DNA of 64,000 bases from Krasilnikovia cinnamomea (GTDB lineage: Bacteria > Actinomycetota > Actinomycetes > Mycobacteriales > Micromonosporaceae), in contig NZ_SHKY01000001.1 of the NCBI RefSeq assembly GCF_004217545.1, forward strand, positions 6,200,001 through 6,264,000. Direction: 5' to 3'. Below the pieces are notes generated by a model. It was not told the origin of the DNA. It worked only from the letters and a program-made list of their open reading frames with translations, and searched no databases. Positions 26,995-35,084 of this stretch are shown piece after piece. The position numbers and the translations under genes were made by a program. Every line of letters begins with the position of its first letter. Within the stretch, counting starts at the first letter, position 1.

Positions 26995-28027
26995 GCTCGG
27001 CGATACGGTCGTCCGCCTCCCGCATGATCCGCTCGATCAGCGCGGCGCAGGACGGCAGGTCGTCGATCAGCCCGGCCACCTGACCGGCCGGCATCACCCC
27101 GGAGTCGGGGCGACCCTCCACCATCGAGACGCGCAGCAGGGCCGGGGTGTTGGCCGCCATCAGCGTCTGCGCCCACGACAGCTCACGACCGTGCCGCGCG
27201 GCGCGGCCCGCCCGCAGCATGGCCGGCCACGACAGGCCGGCCTCCCGACGGTACGCGGCGGCGTGCCGCACCGACCGCACCAGCGCGGTGAGCCGCCCGG
27301 AGCGTTCGAGGCCCTCGACCAGCGGGGTACGCAGCATCCGGTGCGGCACCCCGTCGACCCGCGTGGTGACCACCGTGTCCGTCACCGAGGCGGCCAGGTA
27401 CCGGCGTTTGACCTCCGCACCGACCGGGCTGTCCGAGGTGAGCAGGAACCGGGTGCCCATCGCGACGCCGGCCGCGCCGTACGCCAGCGCGGCCACCAGC
27501 CCGCGGCCGTCGAAGAACCCGCCGGCCGCCACGACCGGAACGCCGACCGCGTCGACCACCTGCGGCAACAGCAGCGACGTCGGCACCGCCCCGGTGTGGC
27601 CGCCGCCCTCGCCGCCCTGCACGAGCACCGCGTCCACGCCCCAGCCGGCCACCTTCACGGCGTGCCGCACCGCACCGATCGAGGGCATCGTGAGCACCCC
27701 GCCGTCGGCGCACCGGCGGACCAGGTCGCGGCTGGGCGCCAGCGCGAACGAGGCCAGCCGCACGCGTTCGCGGACCAGCAGGTCGACGCGCTCTGCGGCG
27801 TCCGGGGCGTCCGCGCGCAGGTTCACCCCGAACGGCGCGTCCGTGCGCTCCCGGACCTCCCGGATCGTGGCGGCCAGCCGGTCGAGACTCATCGTGGCCG
27901 ACGCGACGATGCCGAACCCGCCCGCCTCTGAGGTGGCCGCGACCAGCGCGGCCCCGGCCACGTAACCCATGCCGGTCTGCACGACCGGGTAGCGGCAGCC
28001 GAGCAGCTCGGTCAGCCGGGTCCGCAC
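26972..28027 (-). CDS. ipdC: Nitronate monooxygenase-family dehydrogenase IpdC
   Basis: A 351-aa TIM-barrel flavoprotein (VQTGMGYVAGAALVAATSEAGG, QGGEGGGHTG, VVAAGGFFDGRGLVAALAYGAAGVAMGTRF). IpdC acts in C/D-ring catabolism just before ring opening by EchA20, making the unsaturated HIEC-CoA. The order echA20-ipdA-ipdB-ipdC is that of Rv3550-Rv3553, and the length agrees (about 355 aa). The GTG at 28027 follows GGGAG and overlaps the ipdB stop by 16 nt. It converges on fadA6 with 23 nt overlap. Confidence 0.9.
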
Positions 28028-28755
28028 CGGATCTCCCGTTCACGCAGGCCCTGCGGGTCCAGGCGGTCCCGGATCAGGGCCAGCTCGTCCGTGGTGGGCC
28101 ACCGAGTCGGCGGCACCTCGTCCGCAACGGCCAGCGGGAAACCGGTGGCCCGCACCACCTCGGGCACGGTCACACCGGGGTGGAGCGAGCGCAGCCGCAG
28201 GGACCGGTCCGGGGTCGCGAAGTCCAGCACCGCGAGGTCGGTGACCACCACCCGGATCTCGTGGAACCGGTTGGCCGGTGCCCCGAGCGCCGCCGCGCGG
28301 TCGTACCCGATGCCACACACCATGTCGACCCGCTCGACGAACGTCCGTGGCGAGTGCCGCGGCACCCAGTAGCTGGTGACGTGGTTGATGGTGTTGCCCG
28401 GCGCGCCGCGCACGCCGAGCAGCTGGGAGTCGGGCCGGGCCCAGTCGCCGATGCAGGAGATGTTCTGGTTGCCGTACCGGTCGAGCTGGCTCGCCCCCAT
28501 CATCACGTGCCGCCGCCCCGCCGCCACCACCTGAAAGACCGCACGGTACGGCAACCAGCCCTCGCTCTCCCCGCCGCTGTTCACGAGCGTGGCTTCCCCG
28601 TCGCTGAGCACCAGCTCGGGCGCGAACGTCAGCTGTGCCAGCCGGGCGCCCAGGCGGGGGATGAGCGCCATCGGACCGGCCAGGATCGCGCCGTCGCCGC
28701 GCCACGCCTCGGCGCACGCCACCACACACACCTCGGCCCGGCTCGCGTCGCTCAT
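28012..28755 (-). CDS. ipdB: COCHEA-CoA hydrolase beta subunit
   Basis: A 247-aa class I CoA-transferase-fold protein. In Mycobacterium and Rhodococcus, IpdA and IpdB form an enzyme that hydrolytically opens the last steroid ring in COCHEA-CoA rather than transferring CoA. Family segments: LSDGEATLVNSGGESEGWLPYR, MGASQLDRYGNQNISCIGDW and GAPGNTINHVTSYWVPRHS. It overlaps ipdA by 4 nt (ATGA) and ipdC by 16 nt, so subunits and the preceding-step enzyme are made together. Confidence 0.92.
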   Translation of the reverse strand: MSDASRAEVCVVACAEAWRGDGAILAGPMALIPRLGARLAQLTFAPELVLSDGEATLVNSGGESEGWLPYRAVFQVVAAGRRHVMMGASQLDRYGNQNISCIGDWARPDSQLLGVRGAPGNTINHVTSYWVPRHSPRTFVERVDMVCGIGYDRAAALGAPANRFHEIRVVVTDLAVLDFATPDRSLRLRSLHPGVTVPEVVRATGFPLAVADEVPPTRWPTTDELALIRDRLDPQGLREREIRCGPG

Positions 28756-29630
28756 CGCGCGCCGATCGTGCTGGTGCCCAATCGCCGCCGCACCGCCTCC
28801 TGGTAGTCGTCCTCGTCCCCGTCCAGGTAGGTGGCGCGGAACCGGTCCCAGTCCGGCGGGCTGGCCGCGGCGTCCGCGTACGCGCGCTGGAACGCCTCGT
28901 CGCGCCCGTAGTCGGGGACGCAGCTCGTGAAGTGCGCACCGTGCGGGGTGACCACGACGCCGTCGACCATCATGCGGTTGACCAGCAGGCCCTGCGGCGG
29001 GCCGGCGGCCACCAGCTCGTCGGTGCCGACCAGCCGCTCACAGGACACGAAACGGCGCCGCGCGGCGAGACAGAACAGGTCGTCGAAGTACGGATCGGGG
29101 CCCAGGTACCGCCCGTTTCCCCGGCCGTCTGCCCGGTTCAGGTGGACCAGCGCGGCGTCGAGCGGCCACGCCGGCACGGCGACCAGCTCCTCGCCGTCGG
29201 AGTACGGCGAACGGACCGTACGCAGGCCGGGATTGACCCGCAGCACGTCGGAACCCAGCCCGGCCCGGGTCGGCAGGAACGGCAGCCGGTGCGCCGCCGC
29301 CAGCAGCCCCCAGTAGAGCATCCCCTCGTCCAGCTCGGTCAGCTCCAGAGCCGCCTCGTGCCGGGCCCGCCGGAAGTGTGGCTCCAGCGCGATGCTGTCC
29401 AGCGAGACGAAACCGGTGACCAGTCGCCGTACGCAACCCGCCGCGACCAGCAGCCCGACGTCGGGACCACCGAAGGTGACCACGGTCAGGCGGGTCAAAC
29501 CGGCGCGGGCGATCGCGCGGACCAGCGCCATCGGTTTGCGCCGCGACCCCCACCCGCCGATCCCGATCGTCATGCCGCTGCGCAGCTCGCCGACCACCTC
29601 GGCGACCGTCATCACCCGGTCCGAGGTCAC
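28752..29630 (-). CDS. ipdA: COCHEA-CoA hydrolase alpha subunit
   Basis: A 292-aa CoA-transferase-fold subunit, the same length as mycobacterial IpdA. It has GMTIGIGGWGSRRKPMALVRAI near the start, TFGGPDVGLLVAAG, and the LTELDEGMLYWGL segment. There the glutamate at about residue 102 is my candidate for the catalytic acid described in IpdA (Glu105 in the mycobacterial numbering). The start ATG overlaps the echA20 stop. Second gene of the echA20-ipdA-ipdB-ipdC operon behind a KstR2-type site. Confidence 0.92.
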   Translation of the reverse strand: MTSDRVMTVAEVVGELRSGMTIGIGGWGSRRKPMALVRAIARAGLTRLTVVTFGGPDVGLLVAAGCVRRLVTGFVSLDSIALEPHFRRARHEAALELTELDEGMLYWGLLAAAHRLPFLPTRAGLGSDVLRVNPGLRTVRSPYSDGEELVAVPAWPLDAALVHLNRADGRGNGRYLGPDPYFDDLFCLAARRRFVSCERLVGTDELVAAGPPQGLLVNRMMVDGVVVTPHGAHFTSCVPDYGRDEAFQRAYADAAASPPDWDRFRATYLDGDEDDYQEAVRRRLGTSTIGAR

Positions 29631-30364
29631 TGTCCCTCCACGAATCGCTGCCGGGCGAGGTCGCCCGCCCCGTCGAGGTTCAGCTCGAACGTGAAGCCCT
29701 GCTCGAACCGGTACGACCGTTTGACATCGACCGGGTCGATCCCGTTGAGCGACTCCTTGGCCCGCCGGATCACTTTCGGATCCTTCGCCGCGATCTGCTC
29801 GGCCACCGCGCGCGCCGCCGCCCGCAGCCGGGCGCCGGGGACCACCTCGAGCACCGTGCCGAAACGGTGCAGCTGTTGTGCGCTGACCGTCCGGCAGGTG
29901 TAGACCATCGTGCGCATCAGTTGCGGCGGCACCAGGCGGGCCAGGTGGGTGGCCGCGCCGAGGGCGCCACGATCCACTTCGGGCAGACCGAACGTGGCGT
30001 CCTCGGCCGCGACGACCAGGTCGGCGTTGCCGGTCAGGCCGACGCCGCCGCCCAGGCAGAAACCGTGCACCGCGGCGACCACCGGAACCGGGCAGTCGTA
30101 GACCGCCGCGAACGCCTCGGCGCAGCCACGGTTGGCGGCCAGCAGCGCCTCATGGCCGGGGGTGCGCTGCATCTCCTTGATGTCCACGCCGGCGCAGAAG
30201 CCGCGGCCGTCGGCGGCCAGCACCACCACGCGCGTGTCCGGATCGGACCCCGCCGCGATCAGCGCCTCGGCCAGCTCCCGCCAGCCCGCCGCCGGCACCG
30301 CGTTGACCGGCGGAAAGTCGATGACCACCTCGGTGACAGCGGCGAGATGCAGGTGTACGCCCAC
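29627..30364 (-). CDS. echA20: Ring-opening enoyl-CoA hydratase-family hydrolase EchA20
   Basis: A 245-aa crotonase-fold protein matching EchA20 (about 247 aa). EchA20 hydrolytically opens the five-membered D-ring of HIEC-CoA to give COCHEA-CoA, the substrate of IpdAB. Landmarks: GRGFCAGVDIKEMQRTPGHEALLAANRG, HGFCLGGGVGLTGNADLVVAAEDATFGLPEVDRGALG. It starts with GTG at 30364, only 12 nt from the KstR2 operator and without an obvious ribosome site, so the leader is probably very short. Divergent from an SDR, as Rv3550/Rv3549c. Confidence 0.93.
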   Translation of the reverse strand: MGVHLHLAAVTEVVIDFPPVNAVPAAGWRELAEALIAAGSDPDTRVVVLAADGRGFCAGVDIKEMQRTPGHEALLAANRGCAEAFAAVYDCPVPVVAAVHGFCLGGGVGLTGNADLVVAAEDATFGLPEVDRGALGAATHLARLVPPQLMRTMVYTCRTVSAQQLHRFGTVLEVVPGARLRAAARAVAEQIAAKDPKVIRRAKESLNGIDPVDVKRSYRFEQGFTFELNLDGAGDLARQRFVEGQ

Positions 30365-30376
30365 CGCGTGAGGCTA

Positions 30377-30390
30377 ACCTAGCGCTTGCT
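30377..30390. promoter_or_regulatory. KstR2 operator, echA20/SDR
   Basis: ACCTAGCGCTTGCT differs from AnCAAGnnCTTGnT at one position (T for the first A of CAAG). It shares the 17-bp string AGCGCTTGCTTGGGAGG with the site upstream of the second SDR at 34247-34263. Confidence 0.75.
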
Positions 30391-30410
30391 TGGGAGGCTA
30401 CCGTTGGTCG

Positions 30411-31211
30411 ATGGACCCCATCGGCTTCTCCGGCAGCGGTGTCGTGGTCACCGGCGGGACACGGGGGATCGGCGCCGCGATCGCGCACGCCTTCCTCGCC
30501 GCCGGGGCCCGCGTGATGGTCTGCGGACGGCACACACCAGCCTGGGCATCGTCAAACGGCGCGTGGCCGGAGTCGCCGGTAAGCGACGCGATGCCCGAGT
30601 TCTTCCAAGCCGACGTTCGCGAGCCCGAACAGGCACGCGCGCTGGTGGCCGCGGCTGCCAGCCGGTTCGGGCGCCTCGACGTGCTGGTGAACAACGCCGG
30701 GGGAGCGCCCTTCGCCGCGGCCGACACCGCCTCCCCCCGGTTCCACGCGAAGGTCATCGAACTCAACCTGATCGCCCCGCTGCACGTGTCACAGGCGGCC
30801 AACGCGGTCATGCGGGATCAACCCGGCGGCGGGGTGATCCTCATGGTGGGCAGCGTCAGCGGGGTGCGTCCCTCGCCCGGCACCGCCGCGTACGGCGCGG
30901 CCAAGGCGGGGTTGCACCACCTGGCGACCAGCCTGGCCATGGAATGGGCGCCGAAGGTCCGGGTGAACAGTCTGGTCGCCGGCCCCGTGGCGACCGCAGC
31001 CCCGGACTCGAATGTGGACGCCGCCGCGGTGGCGCGCACCGTCCCGCTGGGCCGGGCCGCGACGCCCGCCGAGGTCGCCGCCGCCTGTCTGCTGCTGGCC
31101 TCCCCACTGGCCGGCTACGTCAGCGGGGCGGCACTGGCCGTGCACGGCGGCGGCGAATGGCCGGGGTATCTGGCGGACCTGTGGGCTACGGCGTACCCTG
31201 CGCAGAAATAG
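30411..31211 (+). CDS. Short-chain dehydrogenase, Rv3549c-like
   Basis: A 266-aa classical SDR: TGGTRGIGAAIA nucleotide loop, VNNAGGAPF, a serine region VGSVSGVRPS and the YGAAK catalytic motif. Its place divergent from echA20 across a KstR2 site equals that of Rv3549c, an SDR needed in C/D-ring breakdown whose exact step is not settled. I use ATG at 30411; a TTG at 30390 inside the operator is in frame but unlikely. A KstR site at its 3' end serves the next gene. Confidence 0.8.
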   Translation: MDPIGFSGSGVVVTGGTRGIGAAIAHAFLAAGARVMVCGRHTPAWASSNGAWPESPVSDAMPEFFQADVREPEQARALVAAAASRFGRLDVLVNNAGGAPFAAADTASPRFHAKVIELNLIAPLHVSQAANAVMRDQPGGGVILMVGSVSGVRPSPGTAAYGAAKAGLHHLATSLAMEWAPKVRVNSLVAGPVATAAPDSNVDAAAVARTVPLGRAATPAEVAAACLLLASPLAGYVSGAALAVHGGGEWPGYLADLWATAYPAQK

Positions 31212-31222
31212 AACCTGTTCCA
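31209..31222. promoter_or_regulatory. KstR operator before aldehyde dehydrogenase
   Basis: TAGAACCTGTTCCA matches all fixed KstR positions. Its first three bases overlap the SDR stop codon. It lies 25 nt upstream of the aldehyde dehydrogenase start, giving that gene its own control within an otherwise KstR2-type stretch. Confidence 0.78.
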
Positions 31223-31247
31223 GAAAGTCCTTCGCCGGAGGTGTCGC

Positions 31248-32756
31248 ATGGTTCTCTCGATCAAGCCCAGGCGGGACGCGGCCGGACTGACCACCGGCGA
31301 GCTGCTCATCGACGGCGGGTGGCGGCCCGCCGCGCAGGATCACACGTGGACACACCGGCACCCAGCCACGGCGGAGGAGGTCGGTGAGTTCGCCGTGGCC
31401 GGGGCCGACGATGTGGATGCGGCCGTGCGCAGCGCCCGCCGCGCGTTCGACGAGGGACCGTGGCCCCGCTCCCGGGCCAAGGAACGGATCCGGGTGCTGC
31501 GCCGGATCGCCGAGCTGGTGCGCGCCCACGGCACCGAGCTGCTGACCCTGCAGGCGCTGGACAACGGCGTGCCGATCAGCTTCGGCGAGGCGTACGCGAT
31601 GTCGATGGAGTGTGTCGCCGACGTCTTCGACCACCACGCCGGCTGGGTGGACAAGCTGGGTGGCGAGACCCTGCCGGGCTACCAGGGCGGCGAACACCTC
31701 GTGCTGACCCTGCGCGAGCCGCTCGGCGTGGTGGCCGCGGTGATCGCCTGGAACGCGCCGCTGCTGCTGGCCGCGCAGAAACTCGCACCCGCACTGGCCG
31801 CCGGCTGCACCGTGGTGCTCAAGCCGTCCGAGTACGCGACGTTCGCCGTGCTGCGCCTGGCCCGGCTGATCGAGGAGGCGGGACTCCCTCCGGGTATGCT
31901 CAACGTGGTCACCGGGCCCGGCGAGCCGACCGGCGACGCGCTGATCAACCACCCGCTGGTCGACAAGGTGTCCTTCACCGGCAGCCGCGCGGTGGGCCGG
32001 CGTGTGCTGGCCGCCGCGGCCGACGGCGTGAAGCGGGTCAGCCTCGAACTCGGCGGCAAGAGCCCGTCGGTCGTGTTTCCCGACGCCGACGTGTTCGCCG
32101 CCGCGACCACCACCATGGGCACGGTGACGCTGGGACTGTCCGGCCAGGCGTGCGTCGCGCACACCCGGGCACTGGTCCACCGCGACGTGTACGACCAGTT
32201 CGTCGCGCTGGCCGAAGGCACAGCCGGCCTGGTCAACTACGGGGATCCGTTCCACCCCGAGACCACCGCCGCCGCCCTGATCAACGAACGGCAGCTCACC
32301 CGCGTGCTGGACTTCATCGCACGCGGGCAACAGGACGGCGCCCGGCTGGTCTGCGGCGGTACCCGGGCCGACGGCGAACTGGCGGCCGGAAACTTCGTGG
32401 CCCCCACGGTCTTCGCCGACGTGCGCAACGACGCTGCCATCGCCCAGGAGGAGATCTTCGGGCCGGTCCTGGCCGTGGTGCCGTTCACCGACGAGGACGA
32501 GGCCGTCCGGCTGGCCAACGACACCTCGTACGGGCTGGCCGGGATGGTGTGGACCACGGACGTCAAACGCGCGATGCGGATGGCCCGCGCGGTGCGCGCC
32601 GGCACCATCGGCGTGAACGGCTACCAGTTGGAGCCGCACGTGGCGTTCGGCGGGTTCGGCCGCTCCGGGCTCGGGCGCGAGGGCGGGCGCGGCTCGATCG
32701 AGGCGTACACGGAGGTGAAGACGGTCCTGGTGCCGACCACCGACGAGCTCATGTGA
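31248..32756 (+). CDS. NAD(P)-dependent aldehyde dehydrogenase
   Basis: A 502-aa aldehyde dehydrogenase. The general base is in LELGGKSP (about residue 265) and the catalytic cysteine in GLSGQACVAHTR. Cofactor and tetramer motifs (PWNAPLLL-type AWNAPLLLAA, FTGSRAVGR, EEIFGPVL, FGGFGRSGLGREGG) are intact. GGAGG lies at 31237-31241, 6 nt before the ATG. With the divergent-cluster alcohol dehydrogenase at 35085 it could oxidise a C26/27 alcohol or aldehyde of the side chain, or an aldehyde from ring A. That role is inferred from KstR-type control only. Confidence 0.85.
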   Translation: MVLSIKPRRDAAGLTTGELLIDGGWRPAAQDHTWTHRHPATAEEVGEFAVAGADDVDAAVRSARRAFDEGPWPRSRAKERIRVLRRIAELVRAHGTELLTLQALDNGVPISFGEAYAMSMECVADVFDHHAGWVDKLGGETLPGYQGGEHLVLTLREPLGVVAAVIAWNAPLLLAAQKLAPALAAGCTVVLKPSEYATFAVLRLARLIEEAGLPPGMLNVVTGPGEPTGDALINHPLVDKVSFTGSRAVGRRVLAAAADGVKRVSLELGGKSPSVVFPDADVFAAATTTMGTVTLGLSGQACVAHTRALVHRDVYDQFVALAEGTAGLVNYGDPFHPETTAAALINERQLTRVLDFIARGQQDGARLVCGGTRADGELAAGNFVAPTVFADVRNDAAIAQEEIFGPVLAVVPFTDEDEAVRLANDTSYGLAGMVWTTDVKRAMRMARAVRAGTIGVNGYQLEPHVAFGGFGRSGLGREGGRGSIEAYTEVKTVLVPTTDELM

Positions 32757-33216
32757 CCAGGCGGCGGTGGTCCCAGGTGACCACCTGGCGTGGCTCGACG
32801 AGAAACGCGACACGCTTCGCCGCGGCACGCGCCACGTACTCGTCGAGCACCTCGGGCAGCGCGCCGCTGCCCGGTGCGCCCGGCAGGCGGGCCGCGACCA
32901 GCCGGCCGACCTCGGCCACTGCGTCCGGGTCGTCGATGCGCCGTGCCGTCCCGGTCACCTGGACGCCGCGCAACTCGAAGTAGTCCTCGCCGTCCTCGAT
33001 CAGGCAGGTCACCCGGGGGTCGCGGGCCAGATTGCGGGCCTTGCGTGAGGCGCGGTACGTCCAGAACGCGAGGTGGCCGTCGCGCAGCCCGTAGAACATC
33101 GTCACGAGATGCGGCGTGCCGTCCGGGTTGATGGTCGCGAGCTGCATCTTGCGCGCGGCGGCCAGCATCGCGGCGGTCTCGTCGGCCGCCATCGACACGG
33201 CGGCCCGCTGGTTCAC
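32749..33216 (-). CDS. PPOX-class (flavin/F420) split-barrel protein
   Basis: A 155-aa pyridoxamine-phosphate-oxidase-like split barrel. It has LATINPDGTPHLVTMFYG, FWTYRASRKARNLARDPRVTCLIEDGEDYFELRGVQVTG and a C-terminal VTWDHRRL. Many actinobacterial members use F420 as the reductant; whether this one does is not visible. The GTG at 33216 overlaps the stop of the upstream SDR as GTGA, so both are likely one unit with kstR2-region control. The frame open to 33336 is a shadow of that SDR. Ends 8 nt inside the aldehyde dehydrogenase gene. Confidence 0.78.
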   Translation of the reverse strand: MNQRAAVSMAADETAAMLAAARKMQLATINPDGTPHLVTMFYGLRDGHLAFWTYRASRKARNLARDPRVTCLIEDGEDYFELRGVQVTGTARRIDDPDAVAEVGRLVAARLPGAPGSGALPEVLDEYVARAAAKRVAFLVEPRQVVTWDHRRLVT

Positions 33217-34130
33217 CGATCCTCGCCGAACGTGGCCGCGGCCAGCGGCAGCGTGTCCTCGCAGACGAAGCCCGGCTGCGGCGGGTCGCCCGTGAACAGC
33301 GGCGCCAGAGCGGTGTCCAGCTCGGTCGCCGACCACTGCCCGGCCGGAGCGCGGAAGCTCGCTCGGACCGTCGGCGGCCCCAGCACCGCCACCACGTCAC
33401 TGTGCACCACGAAGACCTCGCCGGTGATCCGCGCTCCGGCCGGACCGGCCAGGTAGGTCACCAGTGGGGCGACCCGCTCCGGCGCGAGGGGATCCGGCCC
33501 GTCCGGCGGTGGGCCCATCAGATCCCCGGTCATCGCGGTGCGGGCGCGCGGGCAGATGGCGTTGGCGCGCACCCCGTAGCGGGCGCAGCCGCGCGCGGTG
33601 GTCAGGGTCAGCGCGACGATGCCGCCCTTGGCGGCGGCGTAGTTCGGTTGACCGGCGGAGCCGAGCAGGAACGCCTCCGACGAGGTGTTCACGATCCGGG
33701 CGTACACCGGTGCGCCGGTCGCCTTGCTCCGCTCCCGCCAGTACGCCGTGGCGAACCGGGTGGTGACGAAGTGTCCGCGCAGGTGCACCCGGATCACCGC
33801 GTCCCATTCCTGCTCGGACATCGCGAAGACCATCCGGTCGCGCAGCACGCCGGCGTTGTTGACCAGGATGTCGAGCCCGCCGAACGCCTCGACCGCCCGG
33901 CGCACCAGCGCCTCGCCGGTCGGGAAGTCGGCGACGTCGCCGGGGCAGAGCACCGCCTCACCACCGGCTGAGCGGATCGTCTCGCCCACCGTTTCCAACG
34001 CCGCGCCGGGCAGGTCGTTGAGCACCAGCCGCGCGCCCGCGGCGGCGAGAGCGACGGCTTCGGCCGCGCCGAGACCGTTTCCCGCGCCGGTGACCGCGGC
34101 GACCCGTCCGGCGAGCAGCTTCCCACCCAT
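33213..34130 (-). CDS. Short-chain dehydrogenase, Rv3548c/Hsd4A-like
   Basis: A 305-aa SDR with TGAGNGLGAAEAVALAAAGARLVLNDLPG, NNAGVLRDRMVFAMSEQEWDAVIRVHLRGHF and the YAAAK motif. It looks like the multifunctional-enzyme-type hydroxyacyl-CoA/17beta-hydroxysteroid dehydrogenases. Length and a KstR2 site suggest Rv3548c (C/D rings); the Hsd4A-like segments also allow a side-chain 3-hydroxyacyl-CoA dehydrogenase. I cannot decide between them. A leader of about 112 nt separates the start from the operator at 34243. Confidence 0.8.
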   Translation of the reverse strand: MGGKLLAGRVAAVTGAGNGLGAAEAVALAAAGARLVLNDLPGAALETVGETIRSAGGEAVLCPGDVADFPTGEALVRRAVEAFGGLDILVNNAGVLRDRMVFAMSEQEWDAVIRVHLRGHFVTTRFATAYWRERSKATGAPVYARIVNTSSEAFLLGSAGQPNYAAAKGGIVALTLTTARGCARYGVRANAICPRARTAMTGDLMGPPPDGPDPLAPERVAPLVTYLAGPAGARITGEVFVVHSDVVAVLGPPTVRASFRAPAGQWSATELDTALAPLFTGDPPQPGFVCEDTLPLAAATFGEDR

Positions 34131-34242
34131 GTCAGCGCCCCCTGCAGGGCGGGCCGTCGTGTGCGCGTCTGCCGTCCAGCCGCCTCATCGCGTCCTCCCG
34201 GGATACGCACATGCCAGCCCCGCGGCAGGCTCCACGGAATTC

Positions 34243-34256
34243 ACCAAGCGCTTGCT
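34243..34256. promoter_or_regulatory. KstR2 operator before SDR-PPOX unit
   Basis: ACCAAGCGCTTGCT is an exact AnCAAGnnCTTGnT match in the gap between kstR2 (3' end at 34319) and the SDR gene. It can only serve the SDR-PPOX pair on the minus strand. Confidence 0.87.
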
Positions 34257-34318
34257 TGGGAGGAGACTAGCAGGATGCCCGGACGCATGTGACCCCCGAT
34301 CTGCGAGCCCCGCCCCAC

Positions 34319-35002
34319 CTACCTGCTGCGCGCGTTGCGCCGCTGCGGCGCCGGTGTGGCGGGGGTGGTGATCCCATCGAAGATCAGCCGCAGGAGTCCA
34401 TCGACGATCTGATCGGTGCGCCAGGCCTTGGCTGGGCGTTGCCGCCAGGAGGTGGGGATCCACAGGATGTCGCGCAGCAACCGGTAGGTCAGGCGGGCGT
34501 CGAGGTCGTCGCGGAACTGTCCGGACCGCTTGCCCTGCTCGAGCTGTTGCACCCAGGTCCGTTCAATCTCCTTCATCGCCGTGCGCAGGTACGCGAACCG
34601 AGGCTGCCCGCTGAAGTACGTCCAGTCGTGCTGCAGCATGGTGAGCGCGGCCCGGTGCTGGCTCAGCGCGGCGGTGCTGGATCGGACGATCTGTTCGATC
34701 GCGGCACGCGGATCGTCGCAGTCGCGCACCGCGGCGCGGTAGCCGGCGAGCACGTCGTCCAGGAAGGCGCTGAGGATCTCGTCGCCGATCGACTCCTTGG
34801 AGTCGAAGTGGTGGTAGAGGCTGCCGGAGAGGATGCCCGCCGCGTCGGCGATCTCGCGGACGGTGGTGGCCCGGAAGCCCTTTTCGGCGAAGAGGTCGCC
34901 GGCCAGCCGGACCAGATGCGCGCGGCGCTCCGAGGCTGGCGCGGCTGTGCTGGCCCGGGAGGCCTTCTTTGCGGTCGTCACCAGGCACATTATGGCGGCC
35001 AT
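34319..35002 (-). CDS. kstR2: TetR-family repressor KstR2
   Basis: A 227-aa TetR-family regulator whose N-terminal helix-turn-helix (GFRATTVREIADAAGILSGS, then LYHHFDSKESI) is nearly that of mycobacterial KstR2. The ligand domain has YFSGQPRFAYL and LDARLTYRLLRDILWIPTSW. KstR2 represses C/D-ring genes until HIP-CoA binds. The ATG at 35002 lies 12 nt from a KstR2-type site, implying autoregulation; ATG 34990 or GTG 34981 are alternative starts, and none has a clear ribosome site. Divergent from the alcohol dehydrogenase. Confidence 0.88.
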   Translation of the reverse strand: MAAIMCLVTTAKKASRASTAAPASERRAHLVRLAGDLFAEKGFRATTVREIADAAGILSGSLYHHFDSKESIGDEILSAFLDDVLAGYRAAVRDCDDPRAAIEQIVRSSTAALSQHRAALTMLQHDWTYFSGQPRFAYLRTAMKEIERTWVQQLEQGKRSGQFRDDLDARLTYRLLRDILWIPTSWRQRPAKAWRTDQIVDGLLRLIFDGITTPATPAPQRRNARSR

Positions 35003-35014
35003 CGGTTGGCCTTG

Positions 35015-35028
35015 ACCAACCGCTTGCT
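35015..35028. promoter_or_regulatory. KstR2 operator, autoregulatory
   Basis: ACCAACCGCTTGCT differs from AnCAAGnnCTTGnT at one base (C for G in CAAG). Closest to kstR2, 12 nt from its start. Confidence 0.72.
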
Positions 35029-35051
35029 CGGTACGGCGTGGCCGGTTAGCG

Positions 35052-35065
35052 TAGAACACGTTCTA
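35052..35065. promoter_or_regulatory. KstR operator before alcohol dehydrogenase
   Basis: TAGAACACGTTCTA has all fixed KstR bases and near-perfect symmetry. It lies 19 nt upstream of the dehydrogenase start and 23 nt from the KstR2 site, so the kstR2 promoter region carries both operator types. Confidence 0.86.
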
Positions 35066-35084
35066 TTTCCGAGAGGTGGTCAGA

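Noticed and set aside
28012..29630. A 3-oxoacid CoA-transferase
   Set aside because: The fold is that family, but order echA20-ipdA-ipdB-ipdC and matching lengths identify IpdAB, known to act as a ring-opening hydrolase.
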